Origin: Maritimibacter sp.
Lineage (GTDB): Bacteria; Pseudomonadota; Alphaproteobacteria; Rhodobacterales; Rhodobacteraceae
Length of the DNA: 64,000 nucleotides
NCBI GenBank assembly: GCA_011389895.1
Contig: JAABTN010000015.1
Coordinates: 1-64,000 of the forward strand
Direction of reading: 5' to 3'
Shown: positions 9,616-19,472 of the stretch, piece by piece
Position numbering within the stretch: position 1 is the first letter of the stretch
Layout: the number at the start of each line of letters is the position of its first letter
Notes under the pieces: generated by a model
What the model saw: the letters and a program-made list of their open reading frames with translations, nothing else
What the model was told of the DNA's origin: nothing
Databases searched by the model: none
Translations under genes and position numbers: made by a program

Positions 9616-10488
9616 TCAGAGCCGTTTCTCGAAGAACACGTCGGGGTAGGGGTCGTCGTTGAAGCGGTCGATCTCGGTCCAGCCAAGGCGGTGGTAGAGC
9701 GCGACCGCTTCGGGAAGCTGGCTGTTGGTATCAAGACGAAGGGTGTCGTGCCCAAGGGCGCAGGCAGCGGTTTCGATCCGGTCCATGAACCGGGTCGCGA
9801 GCTTCATGCCGCGGGTCGAAGGGGCAACCCAGAGGCGCTTGACCTCACCCCAGTGGCCATGACCCTTCAACCCGCAGCAGCCCACCGGCAACCCGTCGGA
9901 GAGCGCAATGAAGAAGGCCCCCCGGGGGGCGATCATGGTTGCGGCTTCGGGGTCTTTCGACAGGTGGACGTCGAACCCGGTTTCGAACCGGCGCGCAAGT
10001 TCGCCAAAATACTGCTCAAGGCACCAAATGGCGCGCGGGTCGCGCGGGTCGACTTCTTCAAATGCAATGGCCTGCTGACCAAGCGCCGAGGCGATGAGGT
10101 CCATCGCGGCGAGCAGGGCATCGGTATCGGGGTGATGGTCCAGAAGCTGTTGCGCCCGTTCGTTCGACAGGTCTTCGTAGGCTTCGAATTCGGCCTGTCC
10201 CGCCGGCGTCAGGGCCGCGATGCGCCGCCGCGCGTCGCCCGGGTTTGGCGTGGTGGCAAGCAGGCCTTCGGTTTCCAGCCCCCGCAAGAGGCGGCTCATC
10301 AGCCCGCTGTCCAGACCGAGGTAGTCGCGGATCACCGCCACATCGCTCATCCCCCGCCCGATGGCGTTGAGCACGCGGGCAGCGCCGAGAGGGCGGCCAC
10401 GCCCGAGGAAGCTTTGGTCCAGCACGCCCGCCTCGCGGGTTACGGTGCGGTGGAAGCGGCGGATACGGGTGATGTCGATGGCGTTCAT
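9616..10488 (-). CDS. MarR-type winged-helix regulator fused to a GNAT acetyltransferase
   Basis: A 290-residue two-domain protein. The N-terminal about 140 residues are a MarR-like wing-helix domain (RIRRFHRTVTREAG...DYLGLDSGLMSRLLRGLETEGLL). The C-terminal about 145 residues carry GNAT motif A/B (VKRLWVAPSTRGMKLATRFMD, then LYHRLGWTEI). Such fusions are common in alphaproteobacteria; substrates are unknown, so it may be an acetyltransferase with autoregulation. I use the ATG at 10488; an in-frame extension to 10590 runs through the intergenic region shared with nadD and lacks a ribosome site. It is divergent from nadD. Confidence 0.85.
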   Translation of the reverse strand: MNAIDITRIRRFHRTVTREAGVLDQSFLGRGRPLGAARVLNAIGRGMSDVAVIRDYLGLDSGLMSRLLRGLETEGLLATTPNPGDARRRIAALTPAGQAEFEAYEDLSNERAQQLLDHHPDTDALLAAMDLIASALGQQAIAFEEVDPRDPRAIWCLEQYFGELARRFETGFDVHLSKDPEAATMIAPRGAFFIALSDGLPVGCCGLKGHGHWGEVKRLWVAPSTRGMKLATRFMDRIETAACALGHDTLRLDTNSQLPEAVALYHRLGWTEIDRFNDDPYPDVFFEKRL

Positions 10489-10599
10489 GGCGCGGACTTT
10501 GGTCGGATCATTTAGCTGACAAAAGTCAGATAGCACATGCGGCGTCAACCCCCGTAAAACCGATTGACAGGATATATCATTGAAGGCCAATCAGGCGCG

Positions 10600-11208
10600 A
10601 TGCGTCACGACATGCCATATGCGCGCCCCGGATCGACCGTCGGGCTTCTGGGGGGGTCTTTCGACCCGGCCCACGAAGGGCACGTGCATATCACGCGCGA
10701 GGCATTGAAGCGCCTCGGGCTGGACGCGATCTGGTGGCTGGTTACCCCCGGCAACCCGTTGAAAGACCATGGACCTCAGCCGATCGAGACCCGGATCGAA
10801 CATGCACGCGCGCTCATGGATCATCCCAAGGTCACGGTGACCGGGATCGAGCAGCGGTTGGGCACGCGCTTCACGGCAGAAACGCTGGAGGCGCTGTTTC
10901 ATCTTTACCGAAACGTGAATTTCGTCTGGCTCATGGGCGCTGACAATCTCGCCGATTTTCATCGGTGGGAGCGCTGGGATTGGATCATGGAGGCGGTGCC
11001 GGTCGCCGTGATCGCCCGCCCGGGCGAACGTGTGGCGGCCCGCACCTCGCCCGCCGCGCGGATATACCGCGAAAAGCGTGTGCCGGGCCGGGGTGCGGCA
11101 AGGATCGCACGATTGGAGGCCCCGGCATGGAGTTTGCTCAACGTGCCCATGCGACCGCATTCTTCGAGCGAGATCCGGGCGCGCGGCGGGTGGTCCGGCA
11201 CGCCCTGA
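10600..11208 (+). CDS. nadD: Nicotinate-nucleotide adenylyltransferase
   Basis: Converts nicotinate mononucleotide to deamido-NAD in NAD synthesis. The 202 residues hold the nucleotidyltransferase signature [14 protein letters not shown] (about 17-30), the [11 protein letters not shown] segment and the C-terminal SSSEIRAR (ISSTxIR motif), all diagnostic of NadD. I chose the ATG at 10600 ([11 protein letters not shown], preceded by GAAGG). A TTG at 10564 would add 12 unconserved residues and an ATG at 10612 is also possible. dacB follows 87 bp later on the same strand. Confidence 0.95.
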   Translation: MRHDMPYARPGSTVGLLGGSFDPAHEGHVHITREALKRLGLDAIWWLVTPGNPLKDHGPQPIETRIEHARALMDHPKVTVTGIEQRLGTRFTAETLEALFHLYRNVNFVWLMGADNLADFHRWERWDWIMEAVPVAVIARPGERVAARTSPAARIYREKRVPGRGAARIARLEAPAWSLLNVPMRPHSSSEIRARGGWSGTP

Positions 11209-11295
11209 CGACGTCGGGCGGATCGCCCGTTCAGATCACGCATTGTTTCCAACTTCGGACTTGTCTGTAACCGAGACGCGCGGTTTACTTGCCGC

Positions 11296-12816
11296 ATGCG
11301 CGGGGGTGTATCCAGACGAGTTTTCCTTGGGGGGGCCATGGCGGCCTTCGCCGGATCGGCCTTGGCGGAGGCCCCGCTCCGGTCGCTGCGCCCGCCGCCA
11401 CGCGGGCCGGTGCCGACCCCGGCGATCTCGAACGCAGCATCCCAAGCACGCAATGCCCCGACCACCGACGCGCTGATCGCGCAGGCGCAATTGGGCGGAA
11501 ACATCGGTTTCGCTGTGGCGGATGCCAAGACCGGGCTTATCCTTGAAAGCAAATCGCCAGAGCTCGCCCTGCCGCCGGCGAGTGTGACCAAGGCGGTCAC
11601 GGCGGTCTACGGTTTCGATGCGCTGGGCATGGACCACGCCTTCGCGACGCAGATCGCGGTGACCGGGCCGATCTCGGGCGGCAAGGTGCAAGGTGATCTC
11701 ATCCTGCTCGGCATGGGCGACCCGACGCTTGACACCGACTCGCTCGCCGCCATGGCGCAGGATCTGAAAGCGAAGGGGGTGACCGGCGTCACGGGGCGGT
11801 TTTATGTCTACGGTGGCAGGCTGCCTTACGTGAAGACCATCGACCCGCAGCAACCCGATCATGTCGGATACAGCCCGGCGGTGTCCGGTTTGAACCTGAA
11901 TTACAACCGCGTGCATTTCCAGTGGACCCGGTCCGAGAACGGCTACCAGGTCGCGATGGATGGGCGGTCGGAACGGTATCGCCCAACCGTAAAGATGGCG
12001 AAAATGCAGATCGTGAACCGGGATCTGCCGACCTATACCTACCGCGAGTCGTCGGGTGGGGTGGATGAATGGACCGTGGCGCGCGGGGCTTTGGGCAATG
12101 GCGGTGCGCGCTGGCTTCCGGTGCGCCACCCCGATCTTTACGCGGGCGATGTCTTTCAGGCGCTGGCCCGGGTCCACGGCGTGGTGCTTCCCGACCCGCA
12201 ACCGATGCGCGGCACGCCGCGTGGCACCCCCATCGTCCAGCATAACTCGAAGACGCTCTCGACAATCTCGAAGCAGATGCTTTTGTGGTCCACCAACCTG
12301 ACCGCCGAAGTGATCGGGATGAGCGCCTCGCGCGCCCGTGGACAGAATGTGGGGAGCCTGACGGCCTCGGCGCAGGCGATGAGCGCATGGATGAAAGCCG
12401 GGCTCGGGGCCGAGAGCGCCAGTTTCACCGACCACTCCGGCCTGTCGGACAAAAGCCGGATTTCGGCGCAGGACATGGTCAGCATGCTGGTGCAGATGAA
12501 ACCCGGCGGGGCGCTGCACCAACATATGAAATCCGTCACGCCGAAGGACAGCGAGGGGCGCAACGACCCGAACGCTGCCCACCGGATCGAGGCCAAGACC
12601 GGCACGCTGAATTTCGTATCCAGCCTTGCCGGATACGCCACCGCGCCGGATGGCAACGTGTTGTCTTTCGCGGTCTTCACCGGCGACATGGCGCGCCGCA
12701 ACGCCTTGAGCAAGGCCGAGCGCGAACGACCGCAGGGCGGGCGCGCCTGGACCGGTCGGTCGCGCTGGTTACAACATCAGCTCATCAACAGGTGGGTGAG
12801 TGTCTATGGTGCTTGA
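11296..12816 (+). CDS. dacB: D-alanyl-D-alanine carboxypeptidase/endopeptidase, PBP4 type (peptidase S13)
   Basis: Low-molecular-weight class C penicillin-binding protein that trims or opens peptidoglycan cross-links in the periplasm. All three active-site boxes are present in the 506 residues: SVTK (Ser 96, Lys 99), STN (332-334) and KTG (434-436), with the large insertion between the first two boxes that marks PBP4. The N-terminus SRRVFLGGAMAAFAG resembles a twin-arginine signal, unusual for PBP4, followed by AxA cleavage near residue 24. It ends 13 bp before the convergent GST gene. Confidence 0.93.
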   Translation: MRGGVSRRVFLGGAMAAFAGSALAEAPLRSLRPPPRGPVPTPAISNAASQARNAPTTDALIAQAQLGGNIGFAVADAKTGLILESKSPELALPPASVTKAVTAVYGFDALGMDHAFATQIAVTGPISGGKVQGDLILLGMGDPTLDTDSLAAMAQDLKAKGVTGVTGRFYVYGGRLPYVKTIDPQQPDHVGYSPAVSGLNLNYNRVHFQWTRSENGYQVAMDGRSERYRPTVKMAKMQIVNRDLPTYTYRESSGGVDEWTVARGALGNGGARWLPVRHPDLYAGDVFQALARVHGVVLPDPQPMRGTPRGTPIVQHNSKTLSTISKQMLLWSTNLTAEVIGMSASRARGQNVGSLTASAQAMSAWMKAGLGAESASFTDHSGLSDKSRISAQDMVSMLVQMKPGGALHQHMKSVTPKDSEGRNDPNAAHRIEAKTGTLNFVSSLAGYATAPDGNVLSFAVFTGDMARRNALSKAERERPQGGRAWTGRSRWLQHQLINRWVSVYGA

Positions 12817-12829
12817 GACGTGGTCCTGA

Positions 12830-13528
12830 TCAATCCCGTTTCGGGGTGACCACGGCGACCTCGGATGCAGGCCGCGCGCTGCAGGCCGCACACCAACGCT
12901 GGACGCGTTCAAAGGTGGCAAGCCCAAGCGCGTCATCCGCCTTGTAGGCGCTCGTCAGGGCCCGGACCCAAGGCCATGTGGCGATGTCCGCAATGGAATA
13001 CTCGCTGCCCATGATGAAGTCACGACCTTCGAGACGTTTATCAAGAACGCCAAGCAAACGTTTGGATTCGTTGAGATAACGTTCAACCGGGCGCTTATCC
13101 TCGATGTCCTTGCCGCCGAAGGCAAAGAAGAACCCGAGTTGCCCGAACATCGGGCCGACCCCGCCCATCTGCCACATCAGCCACTGGAGGGTCTCATAGC
13201 GGGCCGCCGGGTCTTCGGGCAGAAATTTCCCGGTCTTCTCGGCAAGGTAAACCAGGATCGCGCCGGTTTCGAACAGGCCCAGCGGCGTGCCGCCCGGCCC
13301 ATCCGGGTCGATGATCGCCGGGATCTTGTTGTTCGGGTTCAGTGACAGGAATTCCGGCGTGAATTGATCGTCTTCCATGATGTTGACCAAATGCGCCTCG
13401 TAGGACAGGCCGCATTCCTCAAGCATCGCCGAGATCTTGATCCCGTTCGGGGTGGGAAGGGAATAAAGCTGGATGGCGGACGGGTTCTGGGCCGGCCAGC
13501 CCTTGGTGATATCGAATTGATCAAGCAT
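12830..13528 (-). CDS. Glutathione S-transferase family protein (YghU-like)
   Basis: 232-residue cytosolic GST fold. The thioredoxin-like N-domain has IQLYSLPTPNGIKISAML (about 19-36) and NNKIPAIIDPDG with the cis-Pro, then the glutathione gamma-Glu contact GLFETGAIL. The helical C-domain has WLMWQMGGVGPMFGQLGFF and the N-capping motif YSIADIATWPW. The TPNG segment and the WQMGGVGPM loop are typical of the YghU/YfcG (Nu) class, which have disulfide-bond reductase activity. The start ATG is preceded by AAAGGAAACGAC; an in-frame extension to 13594 is less likely. Confidence 0.88.
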   Translation of the reverse strand: MLDQFDITKGWPAQNPSAIQLYSLPTPNGIKISAMLEECGLSYEAHLVNIMEDDQFTPEFLSLNPNNKIPAIIDPDGPGGTPLGLFETGAILVYLAEKTGKFLPEDPAARYETLQWLMWQMGGVGPMFGQLGFFFAFGGKDIEDKRPVERYLNESKRLLGVLDKRLEGRDFIMGSEYSIADIATWPWVRALTSAYKADDALGLATFERVQRWCAACSARPASEVAVVTPKRD

Positions 13529-13590
13529 GTCGTTTCCTTTCAGATCCGGGTGAAAGGCCCGGACGGGATAATCGCTTTCGGATGAATTTT

Positions 13591-14013
13591 TCAAAGAGTC
13601 ATATGACGGGCCCGCGCGCCGCGTTCGATGGCGGCGGCATGCAGGCGGTCGAGGTTTAGCTCATACCGGATTTCTTCAAGAATGCGCAATTCGGCGTCCC
13701 GCAAGGTCGCGTCGGCGGCGGCCACGTCACAGGCCATGGCATAGGCGGTTTCCGACAGCCGCTCGGGCAGGTTTTCACGCACGAGGCCAAAGAGCGCGTC
13801 GAGCCCGTCTTCCTCGCTCATCATGTCAAAGACCGCGTTGGACACGCCCTTGATCCGGTCGGTGTCGTAGTCGGCGAAGATTGGAAGGTGATTCACGATC
13901 TCTTCGATCCGAAGCAACTCGGCGGTGCCGACCTGCCCATCAGAAAGAGAGACCGCCATCATCACGGCGATCAGGCTGTCTTGCGGGGTGAAGGAATGGG
14001 GAAGGTCGGGCAC
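13591..14013 (-). CDS. TerB-like (tellurite-resistance family) helical protein
   Basis: A 140-residue all-helical protein: DSLIAVMMAVSLSDGQVGTAELLRIEEIV (about 12-40), then paired acidic-loop helices including DVAAADATLRDAELRILEEI. The repeated 'D-G/T-x-x-x-x-E' pattern resembles the TerB/COG4103 fold, where acidic clusters bind metal; the role in the cell is unknown. I picked the GTG at 14013, which has GGAGGCCCCC upstream; an ATG at 14061 lacks one. It is divergent from lysS. A second TerB-like gene lies at 49984-50418. Confidence 0.6.
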   Translation of the reverse strand: MPDLPHSFTPQDSLIAVMMAVSLSDGQVGTAELLRIEEIVNHLPIFADYDTDRIKGVSNAVFDMMSEEDGLDALFGLVRENLPERLSETAYAMACDVAAADATLRDAELRILEEIRYELNLDRLHAAAIERGARARHMTL

Positions 14014-14133
14014 GGGGGCCTCCGTTCGTGTTCTTGTTGCATGACAGAATATTGACCGCACGCGCCCGCTTCAATAGGTAGGCGAACGATCCGGCGCACA
14101 AGCCCTGTGAACGCCTCTTGAATGGAAATGATC

Positions 14134-15711
14134 ATGTCCGACCTGCGCGACCTTGCAATGACATCGAAAGCCTGGCCTTTCGAGGAGGCCCGGAAGCTTT
14201 TGAAACGCTATGAAGGCGGCGCGCCGGACAAGGGGCATGTGCTGTTTGAAACCGGCTATGGGCCAAGCGGTCTGCCCCATATCGGCACCTTTGGTGAGGT
14301 GATGCGCACCACGATGATCCGCCGCGCGTTCGAGACGATCAGTGACATTCCAACACGGCTTGTTTGTTTTTCCGACGACATGGACGGGATGCGCAAGGTG
14401 CCAGACAACATGCCTAACCAAGAGCTTTTGCACGCCAACGTCCAGAAACCGCTGACCAGCGTGCCGGATCCGTTCGGCGAATTTGAAAGCTTCGGCCACC
14501 ACAACAACGCGATGTTGCGCCGGTTCCTCGACACTTTCGGGTTCGAGTATGAATTCATCTCGGCGACCGACTTCTATCGCTCTGGCCAGTTTGACGAGGT
14601 CTTGCTGCGTGCGGCCGAACGCTATGACGACCTGATGGCGATCATGTTGACGTCTCTGCGCGAGGAACGTCAGCAGACCTATTCCATCTTCCTGCCGATC
14701 CACCCGGAAACCGGTCGGGTGCTTTACGTGCCGATCAAGGCGGTCGACGCGAAACAGGGCACCGTCACCTTTGACGACGAAGACGGGCGCGAATGGACGC
14801 TGCCGGTGACCGGCGGCAACGTGAAGCTGCAATGGAAGCCGGATTTCGGCGCGCGCTGGGCAGCCCTTGGTGTCGATTTCGAGATGTATGGCAAGGACCA
14901 TTCGACCAACACGAAAATCTATGATGGCATTTGCCGAAAGCTTGGCGTGCGTCCGCCCGAGCATTTCGTCTACGAGCTGTTTTTGGACGACAAGGGCGAG
15001 AAGATCTCGAAGTCGAAGGGTAATGGGCTGACCATCGACGAATGGCTTACTTATGCCTCGACCGAGAGCTTGGCCTATTTCATGTATCAAAAGCCCAAGA
15101 CGGCAAAGCGCATGTTCTTCGACGTGATCCCGCGCGCGATGGATGAATACCATCAACAGCTTGCGGCCTATCCGACCCAGAGCCTTGAGCAGCAGTTGGC
15201 GAACCCGGTGCATCACATCCACAACGGCGACGTGCCGGAAAGCCGGATGGTGGTCACCTATTCGATGCTTCTGAACCTTGCGAGCGTGGCCGCAGCGCAT
15301 GACAAATCCGTGCTCTGGGGCTTTATCCGGAACTATGCCCCGAAGGCGACGCCCGAGACCCACCCGGACCTTGATGCCGCGGCGGGATTTGCGGTGAAAT
15401 ACTACGAGGATTTCGTGGCCCCCGCGAAGCAATACCGCCTGCCCGATGATCTGGAGCGCGAGGCGTTGATGGATCTGCGGGACCGGCTTCTGGCCTTCGA
15501 CGGGGAGGTGACGGGGGAGGCGTTGCAGGGCGAGGTTTTTGCTTGTGGGCGCGAACGGTTCGAGCCGATGCGCGATTGGTTCAAGGCGCTCTACCAGGTG
15601 CTTCTGGGGGCCGATCAGGGCCCGCGTTTCGGATCGTTCATCGCGCTCTACGGTGTGAATGAGACGATCGCCCTGATCGACCGGGCGCTTGCGGGTGAGC
15701 TTGCCGCCTGA
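14134..15711 (+). CDS. lysS: Lysyl-tRNA synthetase, class I
   Basis: Charges tRNA-Lys. This is the class I (archaeal-type) enzyme, not the usual bacterial class II enzyme: 525 residues with a Rossmann fold, the HIGH-type motif HIGT (about 49-52, inside [16 protein letters not shown]) and KISKS (about 290-294), then a helical anticodon domain. Class I LysRS is known from archaea, spirochaetes and many alphaproteobacteria. Three in-frame ATG codons lie close together (14122, 14128, 14134); 14134 (MSDLRDLAM) has GGAA at a usable distance. No class II lysS is seen in the window. Confidence 0.95.
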   Translation: MSDLRDLAMTSKAWPFEEARKLLKRYEGGAPDKGHVLFETGYGPSGLPHIGTFGEVMRTTMIRRAFETISDIPTRLVCFSDDMDGMRKVPDNMPNQELLHANVQKPLTSVPDPFGEFESFGHHNNAMLRRFLDTFGFEYEFISATDFYRSGQFDEVLLRAAERYDDLMAIMLTSLREERQQTYSIFLPIHPETGRVLYVPIKAVDAKQGTVTFDDEDGREWTLPVTGGNVKLQWKPDFGARWAALGVDFEMYGKDHSTNTKIYDGICRKLGVRPPEHFVYELFLDDKGEKISKSKGNGLTIDEWLTYASTESLAYFMYQKPKTAKRMFFDVIPRAMDEYHQQLAAYPTQSLEQQLANPVHHIHNGDVPESRMVVTYSMLLNLASVAAAHDKSVLWGFIRNYAPKATPETHPDLDAAAGFAVKYYEDFVAPAKQYRLPDDLEREALMDLRDRLLAFDGEVTGEALQGEVFACGRERFEPMRDWFKALYQVLLGADQGPRFGSFIALYGVNETIALIDRALAGELAA

Positions 15712-15806
15712 CCCGACCGCCAGGGTTTGCGCCGCGATGAAATCTGGGCAGAATTGAAACTGCCCCGGCCCGCGCCGCGTATCTCCCCCACACAGGGAGA
15801 AAAGCC

Positions 15807-16223
15807 ATGAAACAACTCATTCTTTCAACGGCGTTGTGTTTGTCCATGTTGCTGCCCGGTCCGGCCCCTGCCCAGGAGGCCAGCGAAGGCGCGATCCAAG
15901 GCGTGATTTCTGATCAATTCGCCGCCTTCGTCGACCGCGACGTGGCGCAAGCATGGCGCTTTGCCTCGCCCACGATCCAACTGATGTTCCGCACGCCGGA
16001 AAACTTTGGCCGCATGGTCGAGAACGGCTATCCGATGGTCTGGTCCCCGACCGACACCACGTTCCTGGAATTGCGGGAGTTGGACGGGGAACTTTGGCAA
16101 AAGGTGCAGGTGCGCGATGCGGCGGGGAAATACCATCTGCTCGACTACAAGATGGTCGAAACGCAGGACGGATGGCTCATCGACGCGGTGAAGCTTATCC
16201 GCGCGGCGGGTGTCGGCGTCTGA
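15807..16223 (+). CDS. DUF4864 secreted protein
   Basis: 138 residues with a classic Sec signal peptide (MKQLILSTALCLSMLLPGPAPAQ, cleavage about 22/23) and a NTF2-like DUF4864 domain: ISDQFAAFVDRDVAQAWRFASP, then MFRTPENFGRMVENGYPMVW and a C-terminal KMVETQDGWLIDAVKL. The function of the family is unknown; the cone-shaped NTF2-like fold suggests binding of a small ligand in the periplasm. It has a good ribosome site (GGGAGAAAAGCC) and precedes the DUF4336 gene by 38 bp, so the two may be co-transcribed. Confidence 0.85.
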   Translation: MKQLILSTALCLSMLLPGPAPAQEASEGAIQGVISDQFAAFVDRDVAQAWRFASPTIQLMFRTPENFGRMVENGYPMVWSPTDTTFLELRELDGELWQKVQVRDAAGKYHLLDYKMVETQDGWLIDAVKLIRAAGVGV

Positions 16224-16261
16224 CCTCTTGACCTTCGAGGCATTCGGCGCGTTCATGGCGC

Positions 16262-16990
16262 ATGGACACCGGATACGAACCGCTCAATACGCTAAAGCCC
16301 GTGGCCCCCGATATCTGGGTGGTCGACGGGCCCTTGATACGCTTCTACGGGATGCCGTTTTCCACGCGGGCGACGGTGGTGCGGCTGGCCTCGGGCGAGA
16401 TCTGGGTGCATTCCCCGACGGTTCTGAGCGAGGCGCTGGCGACAGACATCGCAGCCCTTGGGCCGGTGACGCATCTGATCGCGCCCAATTGGATCCATTA
16501 CGCCTATGTTGATGACTGGTCGGCGCGGTTTCCCGAGGCGACCACATGGGCCGCGCCGGGCGTGGCCGAGCGGGCCATGAAACACGGGATGCCGGGGCGG
16601 TTTGATCACACCCTCGGGCAAGAGGCCCCGGCGGCATGGCGGGGTGAGATCGACCAGTTGCTGGTGCGCGGATCGACGGTTCACCACGAGGCGGTGTTCT
16701 TTCACCGGGCGAGCCGGACCCTGATCCTAACCGACCTGATCGAGAATTTCGAAGCGCGGAACCTGCCGTGGTGGATGCGGTGGGCGACCAAATTTCTCGG
16801 GGTTGTGGACCCGGATGGGGGGATGCCGCGCGACATGCGGCTGACTTTTCGAAAGAACCGCGACCTGCTGCGCGCCGACGTGCATCGCATGATCGGTTGG
16901 GCCCCCGAACGCGTCGTTCTCGCCCATGGGCGCTGGTACCGCGAAAACGGGGCCGCCGAGCTTCAGCGCGCCTTCCGCTGGGTTTTGTGA
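16262..16990 (+). CDS. DUF4336 protein (metallo-beta-lactamase-like fold)
   Basis: 242 residues matching DUF4336: IWVVDGPLIRFYGMPFSTRATVVRL at about 18-42, HLIAPNWIHYAYVDDW (about 75-90), an HHEAVFFHRASRTLILTDL strand pair, and a C-terminal APERVVLAHGRWY. The overall pattern is that of a metallo-beta-lactamase-like barrel, but the canonical HxHxDH metal motif is missing (NWIHYAYVDDW in its place), so activity is uncertain. No signal peptide. The preceding DUF4864 gene ends 38 bp upstream. Confidence 0.78.
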   Translation: MDTGYEPLNTLKPVAPDIWVVDGPLIRFYGMPFSTRATVVRLASGEIWVHSPTVLSEALATDIAALGPVTHLIAPNWIHYAYVDDWSARFPEATTWAAPGVAERAMKHGMPGRFDHTLGQEAPAAWRGEIDQLLVRGSTVHHEAVFFHRASRTLILTDLIENFEARNLPWWMRWATKFLGVVDPDGGMPRDMRLTFRKNRDLLRADVHRMIGWAPERVVLAHGRWYRENGAAELQRAFRWVL

Positions 16991-17146
16991 CGCGCGTCTC
17001 CTCGCGGTGACAAGGGGAGCGCGCGCTGCCCGCACTGCCATTTAACCAGCTTTCCCTATCCCTGTTGCCCATCTCGGGCCGGTCCCGGGCCGCCGCATCT
17101 GCCTGCGGTCGGCCCACCGCCCCTGCGGACCACGGAAAGGGAACAC

Positions 17147-19435
17147 ATGAATATCTCGATCACCGAGGGGCTCGACCTGATGCCGCCCCAATTCGTCGAT
17201 GGGCTGGACGTCTGGTCCAGCGAAAACGGCACGTCCGGTTCGGCCACCTACGATGGTGCCGCCAACGCGGGCTACGTGCCCTCGGATCAGGATTTCGGCG
17301 GATGCCTTGAACTCCTGAAGACGCAGGCGACGCAAAAGCTGCGCTGGACCGGGCAGACGCCGATCCTGCCGGGCACCTACCTGCGTATCACCGCGCGGGT
17401 GAAGGCGATGAGCGGGATCTTTCCCGACGTGCGGATCGCGGGCTACGCGATGGACGGGTCCGACAACCATGTCTCCGGGCTGGTTGAGGCCGGTCCGTCC
17501 GTGTCGCTTGACACCTATGGCAAGGTGATCGAGGTTTCGGCCATCGTCGGCACGGGCAACCGCGACGGGGTGGACATGATCTGGGGCTCGGGGCCGGTTT
17601 ACGGTCATTTCGGTCTCGATCTCGTGGGCAGCTCGGGGGGCATTCTACGCATCGACGACATCCGGATCGAGGACATCACCAGCGCCTTCCTGCGCGATAT
17701 GCTCGATGTGGTGGATGTGCGCGATTTCGGTGCCGTGGGTGACGGGACGACCGACGACAGGGCAGCCTTCGCTGCCGCCGACAGTGCCGCCGCCGGGCGC
17801 ACGGTGATCGTCCCGGCGGGCACCTATCACCTTGGGGCGTCGCTCACCATCCAGAACAAGATCCGGTTTGAAGGCACGGTGTCGATGCCGGCCTCAGCGC
17901 GGCTCGCCCTGTTGCGCAATTTCGATCTGTCCAGTTACGCGGATGCGTTTGGCGACGAGGTCGAGGGGTTCAAGAAGGGCTTTCAGGCGCTGATGAATTT
18001 CTCGGACCACGACAGTTTCAGCCTCGGGGGCCGGGTCGTGAACCTGACGGAGCCGATCGACATGCAGGCGGCGCTGAACGATTCCAATTCGTTCCTGATC
18101 CGCCGCGTGATCCGCGATGGCGCCTTCTACGCGCAGGACAGCGGGGGGTGGGACCCGGATGTGGCAAGCTCATCGGGGAATTACAACGTCAACAACCCCG
18201 TGCAGCTCACCAATGTCGTGAATGCGTCGCAGATCCAACCCGGCGCGCAGGTCACCGGCACCGGCGTGGGGCGCGAAGTCTATGTGAAAGAGGTCAACGT
18301 GGCGGCCCAGACCGTCACCCTGAGCCAGCCGCTTTATGCCCCGAACGCGACACAGGTCTATACCTTCACCCGATACAAATACATGTTGGATTTCATGGGG
18401 TTCGAGAACCTGCGACGGCTGACATTCACCGGGGTCGAGTTTCAGATGAACGGCTACACCAACGGTGTGCTCCTGTCCAAGGAAGGCGAGAATTTCCAGT
18501 TCAAGGATTGCTTCTTCGTCAAGCCGAAGAACAAGGGCATCACCTCGGCCGGGCGGGCCTGTCAGGATCTTCACCTCGACCGGTGCCAGTTCATCTCTGC
18601 CGAACAGAACATTGCCGCCGTGGACCGCGTTTCGGTCGGTTTCAACGTCAATTCCAACGATACGAAAATCCGCGACAACCGGTTCCAGCGCCTCGGGCTT
18701 TCGGCGGTTCTGGACGGGACCGGGCACCAATTGGTCGGCAACCATGTCTTCCAAGGCGACGATCTGTCGAATGCACCCCGCTTGGCGGGGATCGTGTTCA
18801 CCTATGCGCCCTGCATGTCGGTGTTTACCGGCAACTACGTCGACAATTGCTCGATCGAGTGGACCAATGAACACGATTCCCAGCCAGATTTCGGAAGCGA
18901 GTACGGGTTTGGCAGCCTCGCGATCACCGGCAACATCTTCTATTGCTCGAACGCCATTTCCAGCTTCCGCTTCATCAGGGTGAAACCCTATGGCAGCGGT
19001 CATTTCATCTCGGGCCTGCAAGTGAACGAGAACTCGTTCAACGGCGGCAACGGGATCGACCGGGTCGAAGAGTGGGATACGACCTTTGCCGGGCCGGACA
19101 AATGGCGGTTCCGCAACATCACCTTCGAGCGCAACAATTTCAACGGGATCGCGCAGCGCACCATCAGCCCGGTGAACCTTGAGTTTCAGCAGCCATCGAA
19201 CGCGACGACATGGACGCTGAACCCGTCAAATTACCTGCCCTTCGGCGGCAATGCCCGAACCGTGACATCGGTCGTGGCGGAAGGCGAGATCCGGAACGCC
19301 TCAAACAACCGGGTCAACGGGATGCCCTATGTGGTGGTCAACGCGGGGTCGACCAGCGATCTTGTGCAGCTTGACTGGCAAGAGGCCTGCCGGGGCACCG
19401 TGCATGTGACGGTTCGGGTCGACAAGCCGCTCTGA
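17147..19435 (+). CDS. Right-handed parallel beta-helix protein (pectate-lyase-3 / tailspike-like), possible GTA tail fibre
   Basis: 762 residues without signal peptide or membrane segment. Residues about 1-180 form a beta-rich domain (LRWTGQTPILPGTYLRITARVKA) resembling a carbohydrate-binding jelly roll. From about 185 the sequence DVRDFGAVGDGTTDDRAAF opens a Pectate_lyase_3 domain, followed by many beta-helix turns rich in N, G and F (LVGNHVFQGDDLSN, LQVNENSFNGGNG). The architecture, with a binding domain plus helix and no export signal, is typical of phage tail spikes and fibres. In Rhodobacteraceae, gene transfer agents use fibre genes outside the main cluster, so that is my leading guess; a cytosolic polysaccharide lyase is the alternative. 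It is monocistronic, with AAAGGGAACAC as ribosome site and a terminator after it. Confidence 0.7.
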   Translation: MNISITEGLDLMPPQFVDGLDVWSSENGTSGSATYDGAANAGYVPSDQDFGGCLELLKTQATQKLRWTGQTPILPGTYLRITARVKAMSGIFPDVRIAGYAMDGSDNHVSGLVEAGPSVSLDTYGKVIEVSAIVGTGNRDGVDMIWGSGPVYGHFGLDLVGSSGGILRIDDIRIEDITSAFLRDMLDVVDVRDFGAVGDGTTDDRAAFAAADSAAAGRTVIVPAGTYHLGASLTIQNKIRFEGTVSMPASARLALLRNFDLSSYADAFGDEVEGFKKGFQALMNFSDHDSFSLGGRVVNLTEPIDMQAALNDSNSFLIRRVIRDGAFYAQDSGGWDPDVASSSGNYNVNNPVQLTNVVNASQIQPGAQVTGTGVGREVYVKEVNVAAQTVTLSQPLYAPNATQVYTFTRYKYMLDFMGFENLRRLTFTGVEFQMNGYTNGVLLSKEGENFQFKDCFFVKPKNKGITSAGRACQDLHLDRCQFISAEQNIAAVDRVSVGFNVNSNDTKIRDNRFQRLGLSAVLDGTGHQLVGNHVFQGDDLSNAPRLAGIVFTYAPCMSVFTGNYVDNCSIEWTNEHDSQPDFGSEYGFGSLAITGNIFYCSNAISSFRFIRVKPYGSGHFISGLQVNENSFNGGNGIDRVEEWDTTFAGPDKWRFRNITFERNNFNGIAQRTISPVNLEFQQPSNATTWTLNPSNYLPFGGNARTVTSVVAEGEIRNASNNRVNGMPYVVVNAGSTSDLVQLDWQEACRGTVHVTVRVDKPL

Positions 19436-19472
19436 GCCGGGCCCGGACGGGCCTAACCGGGCCGTGATAGCG

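Noticed and set aside
10489-10590. N-terminal extension of the MarR-GNAT gene
   Set aside because: 34 extra codons run through the divergent promoter region of nadD, without ribosome site; ATG 10488 starts the wing-helix domain directly.
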